A stretch of 48,388 nt of DNA. Origin: an uncultured Marvinbryantia sp. Its GTDB lineage: Bacteria > Bacillota > Clostridia > Lachnospirales > Lachnospiraceae. The notes below the pieces were generated by a model, which searched no databases, had not been told where the DNA came from, and saw nothing but the letters and a program-made list of their open reading frames with translations. Numbering within the stretch: the first letter of the stretch is position 1; each line of letters begins with the position of its first letter. Of the stretch, positions 41,156-48,388 are shown one piece after another. A program made the translations under genes and the position numbers. The stretch spans positions 1-48,388 of the forward strand of contig CAKRON010000009.1 of assembly GCA_934373455.1 (NCBI GenBank), written 5' to 3'.

Positions 41156-42168
41156 AAAAATTAAATTTTGCAATATGTGATCTGGAGACAACCTATGCCT
41201 GCAGATTGATGGACTATATCACAGATAAACAGAAGATTCCATTTGAAATACTGGTATTTTCCGGTCTGGAAAGTCTCAAAGAGTTTACAAAGGAAAATCG
41301 CATAGAATTGCTGCTGATCTCTACCAGAATGATGTGCGCAGAGATACGGAAGATGGATATTAACAGGATAGTCATTCTTTCGGAAGGCGAAGTAGTGCCT
41401 GAATACGATGATTATCCAACGGTTTATAAGTATCAGGCATCGAACAATCTGGTTGCGGAGGTCATGAACTATTACGCAAGTGATATGAGTGAGCATCTTC
41501 CTTATTTTATGAAGAGAAATGCCAGAGTAATTGGCGTGTATTCACCGGTAAAGCGATGTGGGAAAACATGTTTTGCATTGACTCTTGGGCAGATTCTTGC
41601 AAGAAAACAGTCTGTTTTATATTTGAATCTGGAAGAGTGTGCAGGATTTTCGGCATTGCTTGGGAAAACATACAGTGCAGATATTTCGGATGTTATGTAT
41701 TTTATACGGCAAAATAAAGGAAATGTAATTTTTAAGATTCAGGCCATTGTACAACATTTGGGAGAACTGGCATATATACCGCCGGCATATTCTGCATCCG
41801 ATTTACGGGAAATTGATCAGGAAGAATGGATGAATCTGTTAGAGGCGGTCACTTCGATGGGAGGATATGAGACGATCATTTTGGATTTGGAAGGTGCAGT
41901 GGAAGAGCAGATCCGGCTGTTATCGTCCTGCACCAGAATTTATACGCCAATTTGTGAGGGAATTATGGCAAAAGCCAAGATCCAGCACTATGAAGCGTTG
42001 TTAAAGGACCTGGACTGCGAAGAAATTTTAAAAGAGACCACCTATCTGAACCTGCCCTATGCGGAACCGGCAGCTTCCGGTGAATATGCAGTGGAGCAGC
42101 TGGTAAACAGTGAAATGGGAAATTATGTGCGGACATTGCTTTGTAGCGAGGAATGGAAAAATGAATAG
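41152..42168 (+). CDS. tadZ: TadZ/CpaE-like pilus localisation ATPase
   Basis: A 338-residue protein. The N-terminal about 110 residues look like a degenerate receiver-like domain (LNFAICDLETTYACRLMDYI); the C-terminal part is a ParA/MinD-type ATPase. Its Walker A is deviant: VYSPVKRCGKTCFALTL has KRCGKT where ParA proteins have KGGxGKT. EECAGFSALLG and YETIILDLEG (Walker B region) follow. TadZ directs assembly of the Tad machine. The start is uncertain: an ATG at 41146 lies directly on GGAGG (spacing 0), while the TTG at 41152 has 6-base spacing and overlaps the TadV stop; I choose TTG. Confidence 0.83.
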   Translation: MKKLNFAICDLETTYACRLMDYITDKQKIPFEILVFSGLESLKEFTKENRIELLLISTRMMCAEIRKMDINRIVILSEGEVVPEYDDYPTVYKYQASNNLVAEVMNYYASDMSEHLPYFMKRNARVIGVYSPVKRCGKTCFALTLGQILARKQSVLYLNLEECAGFSALLGKTYSADISDVMYFIRQNKGNVIFKIQAIVQHLGELAYIPPAYSASDLREIDQEEWMNLLEAVTSMGGYETIILDLEGAVEEQIRLLSSCTRIYTPICEGIMAKAKIQHYEALLKDLDCEEILKETTYLNLPYAEPAASGEYAVEQLVNSEMGNYVRTLLCSEEWKNE

Positions 42169-43384
42169 AGAACAGACAGAATTCATTGAGCTGCAAAAGA
42201 AACTGATGAGCAGACTGGATACGTCCAGAGAACTTCGCGATGAAGAAATCTGCGAGCAGATTGATAAGCTTCTGATGGAGAAAAACAGCGGTCATTATTA
42301 CAGTCTGAAAAGGCGGGCGCAGTTAAGAACAGAATTGTTTAATTCTGTGAGAAAACTGGATATTCTGCAGGAACTGATAGATAACGATCAGGTCACAGAA
42401 GTTATGGTGAACGGACTGGATGGAATTTTTATAGAAGAACGTGGCTGTATCCGTAAGTGGGAAAAGGAATTTCATACCCAGGATAAAATCGAGGACCTTG
42501 TCCAGAGTATTGCTGCAAAAAGTAATCGAATTGTGAATGCTACGGTTCCGATTGTAGATGCAAGACTGGAGAATGGGGCAAGGGTCAGTATGGTGCTTCC
42601 ACCAGTGGCATTGAATGGCCCCATTATCACAATCCGGCAGTTTCCGACACATCCCATTGAGATGGAACAGCTGATAGCCTGGGGCGCCGTAACAAAAGAG
42701 GCTGTAGAGTTTCTGCAAAAGCTGGTAATCGCGGGATATAACATATTTATCAGTGGAGGAACGGGATCAGGAAAAACAACATTTTTAAATGCTCTGTCAA
42801 ATTATATTCCAAAGCAGGAACGTATTATCACAATAGAGGATAATGCGGAGCTGCAGATTCGAGGAGTAGAGAATCTGGTGCGGCTGGAGGCAAGAAAAGG
42901 AAACACCCAGGGAGATCATGAAATAACCATTCGTGATCTGATTCGGGCAAGTCTGCGAATGCGGCCGGATCGCGTCATCGTAGGCGAAGTGCGTGGTGAA
43001 GAGACCATCGATATGATTCAGGCGATGAATAATGGACATGATGGAAGCTTATCCACAGGACATGGGAACAGTCCAAGAGATATGCTGGCAAGACTCGAGA
43101 CAATGGTATTAATGGGAATGGAACTGCCGGTGTCAGCAGTAAGACGGCAGATCGCATCTGGACTTGATATCATGGTACATCTGGGCAGAATGAGGGACAG
43201 ATCCAGGAAAGTATTGGAGATTCTGGAAATTACAGGTTACAGCTATGAAAAAGAAGAAATTCTGACACATACGTTGTATGAATTTGAAGAAACCGGAAAA
43301 GGACAGGAAAAAGTGATTGGAACACTGATAAAAAAGGGCGAGCTTCAGCAGACGCGAAAACTGGAAAGGGCAGGCTTATTGTAG
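42161..43384 (+). CDS. tadA: Tad pilus assembly ATPase TadA/CpaF
   Basis: A 407-residue hexameric secretion ATPase of the GspE/VirB11 superfamily. Walker A is ISGGTGSGKTTFLNAL, the Asp box ITIEDNAELQI, Walker B RPDRVIVGEVRGEE, and the His box LSTGHGNSP. It powers extension and retraction of the pilus. The ATG at 42161 overlaps the TadZ stop by 8 bases with GAGGAATGG upstream. Confidence 0.95.
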   Translation: MNREQTEFIELQKKLMSRLDTSRELRDEEICEQIDKLLMEKNSGHYYSLKRRAQLRTELFNSVRKLDILQELIDNDQVTEVMVNGLDGIFIEERGCIRKWEKEFHTQDKIEDLVQSIAAKSNRIVNATVPIVDARLENGARVSMVLPPVALNGPIITIRQFPTHPIEMEQLIAWGAVTKEAVEFLQKLVIAGYNIFISGGTGSGKTTFLNALSNYIPKQERIITIEDNAELQIRGVENLVRLEARKGNTQGDHEITIRDLIRASLRMRPDRVIVGEVRGEETIDMIQAMNNGHDGSLSTGHGNSPRDMLARLETMVLMGMELPVSAVRRQIASGLDIMVHLGRMRDRSRKVLEILEITGYSYEKEEILTHTLYEFEETGKGQEKVIGTLIKKGELQQTRKLERAGLL

Positions 43385-44121
43385 TGGATTATACGATATA
43401 TCAGTTTTCGAAAAAAGAATATGCGGGAAATATACTTCTGTTTTTATTTGCGGATGGAATCATCAGTTACTTGTTTTATCGCTCATGGATTATCTTTTTG
43501 TTGTTTCTACCATTGAGTAAGATCTTTTTGCAGGAACGAAAGAAAGCCGCCTGCAAAAAAAGAATACAGAATCTGGAAGAACAGTTTTTGATGGCCATGC
43601 AGACAGTCATAACGTCTCTGACAGCAGGATATTCTGTAGAAACTGCATTTGAAGATGCGTTAAAAGAACTGCCGTTGGTATACAAAGAAGATGACATGAT
43701 AGTTCAGGAATTCCGTGCAATAGTCAGTCAGTTGAAAATGAATCAGAACCTGGAAGAACTCCTCCAGTCACTGGCGATTCGAAGCGGAATAGAAGATATA
43801 CGCAATTTTGCGGAAATCTTTGCCATTGCGAAAAGATCAGGTGGAAATCTCATTGCCATTATTCGAAATACCATACAGAGTATTTCGCAGAAAAATGATA
43901 CCAGAAAAGAAATAGAGGTTGTCTTATCAGCAAAAAAAATGGAACAGAATATGATGAGTTTGATTCCCTGCGTAATTTTGCTTTATGTGCAGACGGTTTC
44001 ACCAGGATTCCTCGATGGAATGTATCACAATGCGGCAGGGATTTTGATTATGACAATATCCCTTGCAGTTTATGGTACGGCAGTGCTCTGGGGCAGAAAA
44101 ATTGTAAATATCGAGGTGTAA
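43384..44121 (+). CDS. tadB: Tad inner-membrane platform protein TadB
   Basis: A 245-residue T2SF-domain protein. One helix at about 18-50, then the cytoplasmic helical T2SF domain (MAMQTVITSLTAGYSVETAF, and NFAEIFAIAKRSGGNLIAII), then two helices at the end. GTG start overlapping the last base of the TadA stop (taGTG), so translation is coupled. Length is shorter than many TadB proteins (about 300). Confidence 0.9.
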   Translation: MDYTIYQFSKKEYAGNILLFLFADGIISYLFYRSWIIFLLFLPLSKIFLQERKKAACKKRIQNLEEQFLMAMQTVITSLTAGYSVETAFEDALKELPLVYKEDDMIVQEFRAIVSQLKMNQNLEELLQSLAIRSGIEDIRNFAEIFAIAKRSGGNLIAIIRNTIQSISQKNDTRKEIEVVLSAKKMEQNMMSLIPCVILLYVQTVSPGFLDGMYHNAAGILIMTISLAVYGTAVLWGRKIVNIEV

Positions 44122-44124
44122 GAA

Positions 44125-45504
44125 ATGTGGATGTATTTACTGTTGGTGGCAGTGGCAGGAATGTTGATGATTTTATCTTCCGGGATAGAAATAAATGAAA
44201 CCATATCCTGGTATCGAAAACCATTTCGGAAAAGTGCTGTTTATCTTACGGAGAAAATGACTGCCAGAAACTCAGGCAGAGATGCACAAAAGGAAGCAGA
44301 AAAGCTGGAAATGATGTTGTTGTGTTTTTGTCTGGGACTTGCAATATTCCCTGTTCTGGATGGCGCTGTAGATAAGGGTGAAAAGATACTGGAATCTTAC
44401 AGTATTGAGCGGCCGGAAAAAGGTCAGGGAACCAGTTCTTATGCGTTGCAGGCTGAGATTCAGAATGAGGAAAGTGCCGAAGAGATCCGAGTGGAATTAA
44501 AAGAGAGACAATACAGTGAGAAAGAAAAAGAAGAACTGCTGAAAAAGGCAGTGGCAGAAGCGGAAAAAATCTTGATTGGAAATAACAGTTCGCCGGATGA
44601 GGTCAGAGGAGCAGTCGTACTTCCTGCCGAATTGCAGGAGGGAGAAGTGACAGCGCAGTGGATACAAAGTCCGGAAGGACTGTTGGATGAAAATGGAATA
44701 ATTACAGAAGATCTGACGGAAAAAGGCGCCGTTTTGAATTTGACAGCAATGCTTACCTGTGAAGATAAAGAGGAGTTATATGAAACGTCACTGCATTTGT
44801 ATCCGGCAATACGAACGAAGCAGGAGCAGCTAAGAACAGATTTGCAGAAAGCAGTAAACACAGCACAGGAAGAAAGTCTTGAAAAGAAAACGCTGCAGTT
44901 ACCGAGACAGATTAATGGAAGGAATATAACCTGGCTGGAGAAAAAAGAGTCACTGACAGGATTATGGCTGATGCTCATATTTGTGGTGGCAGTTGCAGGA
45001 TATGCAGGTAAGTCAGAGGAATTTAAAAAAGAAGAAAAACTGAGAACACGCCAGATGATTCTTGACTATCCGGATGTGGTATTTAAGATGGGAATGCTTT
45101 TAAATGCAGGTTTGACAATTCAAAATGCATTTACCAGGATTGCAGAAGAATATCAGGAAACAAAACAGAAAAAAGGTGTGAGATGGGCCTATGAAGAGAT
45201 GGTAATTGCCTGTAATGAAATGAAAAGCGGAATTCCAGAAGCCCGTGCGTATGAACGATTTGGAAGAAGATGCGAACAGACATGTTATATACGTCTGGGA
45301 ACAATTTTATCCGGAAGTCTTCAGAAGAGTTCAGAAGGAATGACAAATCTTCTTCTTCAGGAAGCAGAAGAAGCGATGGAAGAACGCAGACAGCTGGCGA
45401 AAAAAATGGGAGAAGAAGCCGGAACCAGGCTGCTGTTTCCTATGCTGCTGATGTTGATGGTAGTATTGGTGATTTTGATTGTGCCGGCGTTATTGTCATT
45501 TTAA
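44125..45504 (+). CDS. tadC: Tad platform protein TadC with large inserted domain
   Basis: A 459-residue T2SF-domain protein. The C-terminal half is standard TadC: the T2SF domain (DVVFKMGMLLNAGLTIQNAF; TILSGSLQKSSEGMTNLL) and a final helix (LLFPMLLMLMVVLVILIVPA). The N-terminal part has helix 1 (3-20) and helix 2 (about 63-80), then about 190 extra residues (about 88-275) of acidic Glu/Lys-rich sequence with beta segments before the next helix. Usual TadC proteins are about 300 residues. The insert most likely lies outside the membrane. Confidence 0.88.
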   Translation: MWMYLLLVAVAGMLMILSSGIEINETISWYRKPFRKSAVYLTEKMTARNSGRDAQKEAEKLEMMLLCFCLGLAIFPVLDGAVDKGEKILESYSIERPEKGQGTSSYALQAEIQNEESAEEIRVELKERQYSEKEKEELLKKAVAEAEKILIGNNSSPDEVRGAVVLPAELQEGEVTAQWIQSPEGLLDENGIITEDLTEKGAVLNLTAMLTCEDKEELYETSLHLYPAIRTKQEQLRTDLQKAVNTAQEESLEKKTLQLPRQINGRNITWLEKKESLTGLWLMLIFVVAVAGYAGKSEEFKKEEKLRTRQMILDYPDVVFKMGMLLNAGLTIQNAFTRIAEEYQETKQKKGVRWAYEEMVIACNEMKSGIPEARAYERFGRRCEQTCYIRLGTILSGSLQKSSEGMTNLLLQEAEEAMEERRQLAKKMGEEAGTRLLFPMLLMLMVVLVILIVPALLSF

Positions 45505-45564
45505 ATTTAAGGCAGATGCCAGTGAGATGGACCGGTAAATTTGCTGAGAAAGGAGGTGAGGGAT

Positions 45565-45735
45565 ATGAAGAAGTTTTTGCGGCGGCTTTACGAGGAAGAA
45601 GACGGAGTGGGAACGGTAGAAATTATTTTAATTCTGGTTGTTCTGATCGGTCTTGTTATCATTTTTAAGAGTCAGCTGACCAGTCTGGTCAACAGTATTT
45701 TCAAGAAAATAGTAAGCCAAAGTAACAGCATATAA
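45565..45735 (+). CDS. flp: Flp/Flp1-like pilin
   Basis: A 56-residue pilin subunit. The leader MKKFLRRLYEEEDG ends at the probable cleavage site before VGTVE, with Glu at +5, followed by a hydrophobic helix (IILILVVLIGLVIIF) and a short tail. AAGGAGGTGAGG gives a very strong ribosome site, as expected for the most abundant subunit. It lies between tadC and the TadG-like gene. Confidence 0.9.
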   Translation: MKKFLRRLYEEEDGVGTVEIILILVVLIGLVIIFKSQLTSLVNSIFKKIVSQSNSI

Positions 45736-45745
45736 AGGAGGAGAC

Positions 45746-47278
45746 ATGAAAACGTACAGATGTAAAGGGACAATTACAGTCTTTTTAAGCCTGATCAGCG
45801 TTCTGTTTTTGTCCCTACTCTGTACGACGGTGGAATCAGCTAGAATACAGGGAACAAGAGCAAAAGCAGCGGCAGCATTGGATATGGGGATATTTTCAAT
45901 GTTTGGGGAATTTGAAAATCGTGTGTTAGAACAATATGATGTGTTTTTTCTGGACGGCGCCGGCGGACATGGCAGCTACAGTCAGAAAGAACTGGAAGAG
46001 AAACTGCAGACCTATATGGAATATAATGTATCACCCAATAAAGAAATCCTGTTAAAAGGATATGACCCATTTCCGCTCAGTCTCAAAAAGGCAGAGATAA
46101 CCGGCGTAGCCTTTGCTACAGATCAGAAGGGAACACCATTCTACCAGCAGGCAGTGGGATTTATGCATGATAACCTGGCTACAGAAGTGGTATCCGGATG
46201 GCTGGAAAGAAAAAAAGAAGCAGAGAAACTGGAAAATGCGCAAAAAGACTATAAGCAGAAAGAAAATGGAAATGCGTCAGATTTGAAATCTTTGCAGCAG
46301 CAGGCAAAAAAACAAGAAGAAGAGAAAAAGGAGCAGGCAGGCTCTTTAGAGTTGCCTGCAGAGACAACAGAAACTGAATATCCGGCAGCAAAAAATCCAC
46401 TGGAAACCATAAAGACAATCAAACGAAAAGGCTTACTTGGTCTGGTTCTGGGAGGAAAAGCGCAGAAAATTTCGAATAAAGTGCTGCCATCAGACGTCCC
46501 ATCCAGGAGAAGTAACAGACAAGGGAATCTTAAAGTAAAGAAAAAATACGGTGGCATAGCATCAGATCTTCTTTTTCAGGAATATTTGTTTGAACGATTT
46601 CCGAAATATACAGATCAGGAACGTGAGAATGATGTCCTGGACTATGGATTGGAATATATTCTGTGTGGAAAAAATTCAGATAAGAAGAATCTGAAAAGTG
46701 TGGCAAAGAGGCTGCTTGCACTTAGAGAAGGTGCAAATTTCTTGTATCTTGCCAGCGAACCGGCAAAAAAGGCACAGGCAGATGCTTTGGCGGCTTTGAT
46801 TACCGGCGCCATACCGGTGCCCGGACTTCAGGCAGCAACATCTTATGCATTGCTGCTGGTGTGGGCTTATGCAGAAAGTCTTCTGGATTTGCGCAGCTTG
46901 TTTACCGGTGGAAAAATTCCGGTGTGGAAATCGGCGGCGACATGGAAATTGGATTTGCAAAATATACCATCGATTCTGGAATGGCTGGAATCACCTGGCG
47001 GTTCTGATTCAGAAGGTCTGGATTACGAAGGATATCTGCAGATTTTATTTACCATGGGAAGTAAATCACGTTATGCAATGAGAGCATTGGATCTTCTGGA
47101 AGGAGATATTCGAAAGAATACAGATAATCAGAAGTTCCGAGCAGATCAGGCAATTGTAAAAATGGAAGCAAAAGCAGAATATCTGCTGGCACCCGTTTTT
47201 TTAAGAGTAACAAATGCATTCCTGAAAACAGGAAGCAAAAAACTGGATTATAAAATAAGCGGAACGTTTGCATATTAA
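45746..47278 (+). CDS. DUF5702-family TadG-like protein
   Basis: A 510-residue exported protein. The N terminus KGTITVFLSLISVLFLSLLC is a TadG-like anchor helix with Glu nearby (CTTVESARIQGTRAKAAAAL). The large outer part has a Lys/Glu/Gln-rich coiled-coil (about 150-205) and a hydrophobic stretch in the second half (ALAALITGAIPVPGLQAATS). DUF5702 is the family usually found at this position in clostridial Tad loci. AAAGGAGGAG precedes the ATG. Confidence 0.85.
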   Translation: MKTYRCKGTITVFLSLISVLFLSLLCTTVESARIQGTRAKAAAALDMGIFSMFGEFENRVLEQYDVFFLDGAGGHGSYSQKELEEKLQTYMEYNVSPNKEILLKGYDPFPLSLKKAEITGVAFATDQKGTPFYQQAVGFMHDNLATEVVSGWLERKKEAEKLENAQKDYKQKENGNASDLKSLQQQAKKQEEEKKEQAGSLELPAETTETEYPAAKNPLETIKTIKRKGLLGLVLGGKAQKISNKVLPSDVPSRRSNRQGNLKVKKKYGGIASDLLFQEYLFERFPKYTDQERENDVLDYGLEYILCGKNSDKKNLKSVAKRLLALREGANFLYLASEPAKKAQADALAALITGAIPVPGLQAATSYALLLVWAYAESLLDLRSLFTGGKIPVWKSAATWKLDLQNIPSILEWLESPGGSDSEGLDYEGYLQILFTMGSKSRYAMRALDLLEGDIRKNTDNQKFRADQAIVKMEAKAEYLLAPVFLRVTNAFLKTGSKKLDYKISGTFAY

Positions 47279-47303
47279 TGTGGACGTAAGGAGGTGGCGT
47301 GAA

Positions 47304-48221
47304 ATGTTCTTTCCTGGAAAAGACCGTTTTAACATTCAAAAAACTATTTATATTAAAAATTTAAGAAAGGACTCAAATTGTTTTCCGGCAAGGCATCAAA
47401 TGCGGTTCAACCGGGAAGGAATATTTCAATTTATCTCTGAAAAAAAGGGAAGTCTGACCATAGAGACCGCATTGGTACTGCCATTATTTTTATTTGGAAT
47501 ACTGGCAATGCTTCAGTTTGCTGCAATACAGAATGCATCCTCTGCACTTCTGGCAGGAGCACAGGACACAGCAAAAGAAATGGCAGCATATACATATATT
47601 CAAAATATCGAACCTTCCGGTAAGCAAAACGTATCATCAGATCTGTTAAAAGGCGGGCTGTCAGCAGCTTATGCCAGTGGTCAGATTCGCAGCAAATCCG
47701 GTGTTGGAAAAGAGATGGGAAGTGTCAGTCTTCTTCAGACTTCATTCTGTGACGGACAGATACTGGATTTGGTTGGCACATTTCAACCAGCGCATACGTT
47801 TACGGTCTTACCGGTGAAGAAGGTAAGAAGTATTTTCAGAACAAGGGTGCGTGCCTGGACAGGAAGAACAGGACGTATTGTTGAACAGCAGAAAGAAACG
47901 GAAGAAGAGACAGAGGAAGAGGAACATTTTTATGTTACGGAGACAGGTACGGTATATCACAAGAACCCGGAATGCACACATATTCGGCTGTCCATTCGTA
48001 ATGTACCGAGGAATCAGTTAAGTGGTCTGCGCAATGTAAGCGGTGGCAAATATCATGCCTGCGAAAAATGTGGGCCGGGGGATGGAAGTAATGTATATAT
48101 TTCTCCTTATGGTGACAAATATCACTCATCACTGTCTTGTAGTGGTCTGAAGCGAACAGTACATATTGTGTCTGCCAAAGATATAGAAAATATGCGTCCA
48201 TGTTCAAAATGTGGGAAATAA
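47304..48221 (+). CDS. TadE-like pseudopilin with two C-terminal Cys motifs
   Basis: A 305-residue protein. A 50-residue N-terminal arm precedes a TadE-type helix with Glu at the expected place (KGSLTIETALVLPLFLFGIL). After a middle domain and an acidic linker (KETEEETEEEEHF) come two similar modules: GTVYHKNPECTHI ... HACEKCG and DKYHSSLSCSGL ... RPCSKCG. Each has one His and three Cys, like the Ada-type or nuclease-tail metal-binding motifs of Firmicutes. AAGGAGGT lies 8 bases before the ATG at 47304. Confidence 0.82.
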   Translation: MFFPGKDRFNIQKTIYIKNLRKDSNCFPARHQMRFNREGIFQFISEKKGSLTIETALVLPLFLFGILAMLQFAAIQNASSALLAGAQDTAKEMAAYTYIQNIEPSGKQNVSSDLLKGGLSAAYASGQIRSKSGVGKEMGSVSLLQTSFCDGQILDLVGTFQPAHTFTVLPVKKVRSIFRTRVRAWTGRTGRIVEQQKETEEETEEEEHFYVTETGTVYHKNPECTHIRLSIRNVPRNQLSGLRNVSGGKYHACEKCGPGDGSNVYISPYGDKYHSSLSCSGLKRTVHIVSAKDIENMRPCSKCGK

Positions 48222-48237
48222 TAAGGTGAAGAATCGT

Positions 48238-48388
48238 ATGTGGAAATTATATACAAGCCTGTTACTATATCTGGCATTTGAAACAGAAAATGATATTCGA
48301 ACCAGGCAGATATCCGTAACAGCAAGTGTAATAAGCGGAATGATGGCACTGGGGCTGCGATGGTTGATGGAAGAACTGAGATGGAATA
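48238..48388 (+). CDS. Second A24-type prepilin peptidase, partial
   Basis: The first 50 codons of a gene cut by the window end. The start (MWKLYTSLLLYLAFETENDI, then RTRQIS) resembles an A24 peptidase N terminus in which ENDIRTRQIS carries the first catalytic Asp. The second Asp motif is outside the window, so the call is provisional. AAGGTGAAG precedes the ATG. Confidence 0.6.
   Translation, partial: MWKLYTSLLLYLAFETENDIRTRQISVTASVISGMMALGLRWLMEELRWN

Overview
This 48.4 kb window looks like chromosomal DNA from a low-GC gut Firmicute, most likely family Lachnospiraceae (Blautia/Dorea-like; I cannot fix the genus). The basis is AGGAGG-type ribosome binding sites, short operons of Firmicute type, Rpn-like nuclease/transposase genes, DUF5685 and DUF5702 family proteins, a clostridial-type Tad pilus locus and an oleate hydratase. 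I see no rRNA, tRNA, CRISPR array or complete insertion sequence.

Layout. 1-3.5 kb: a promoter with a palindromic operator drives two alpha/beta-hydrolase esterases and an ATP-grasp ligase, followed by a separately promoted gene of unknown function. 3.6-9.7 kb: a broken Rpn-like gene, a two-component system (kinase and OmpR-type regulator) divergent from a secreted C39-like cysteine peptidase, then oleate hydratase. 9.7-12.1 kb: a HigBA-type toxin-antitoxin pair, a chimeric pseudogene (tail of an Rpn gene joined to the 3' two-thirds of a cytidylate-kinase-like gene) and a serine recombinase.

12.0-22.3 kb is the most interesting part. A perfect 15-bp inverted repeat next to the recombinase gene flanks about 65 bp that holds a good -10 element pointing into a 13-gene operon. 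The operon encodes a PP2C-type phosphatase, a Ser/Thr kinase and a TerY-like VWA protein, together with six zinc-ribbon/zinc-finger proteins (five with membrane segments) and four secreted proteins, two of them tandem paralogues. I read it as a TerY-P-type phosphosignalling system joined to an envelope module, possibly phase-variable through an invertible promoter.

22.3-28.1 kb: the intact cytidylate-kinase-like gene and an intact Rpn nuclease (sources of the sequences in the chimera), an EamA transporter, a 5'-truncated EcfT, and the end of a chaperone operon. That operon (reverse strand, 29.6 to 25.9 kb) encodes a short Hsp70, a DUF5685 protein, a J-domain protein and a zinc-ribbon membrane protein. 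29.7-39.3 kb: a sugar-utilisation locus with an ABC importer, two paralogous hexosamine-1-kinase-like enzymes, a sugar-1-phosphate nucleotidyltransferase and a divergent, circularly permuted GH3 glycosidase; a strongly structured candidate RNA with its own terminator sits between kinase and nucleotidyltransferase. 39.3-40.4 kb: an AlaX-type tRNA-editing protein. 40.5-48.4 kb: a consensus promoter followed by a Tad pilus operon (prepilin peptidase, TadZ, TadA, TadB, TadC, Flp pilin, DUF5702/TadG-like, TadE-like, second prepilin peptidase cut by the window end).

How the parts work together: the sugar locus imports an oligosaccharide or hexosamine, the GH3 enzyme releases monosaccharides, the kinases phosphorylate at C1 and the nucleotidyltransferase makes the nucleotide sugar. 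The Tad genes build an adhesive pilus. The kinase/phosphatase/VWA operon probably senses or remodels the cell envelope. Functions are inferred from motifs read by eye; no database search was run.
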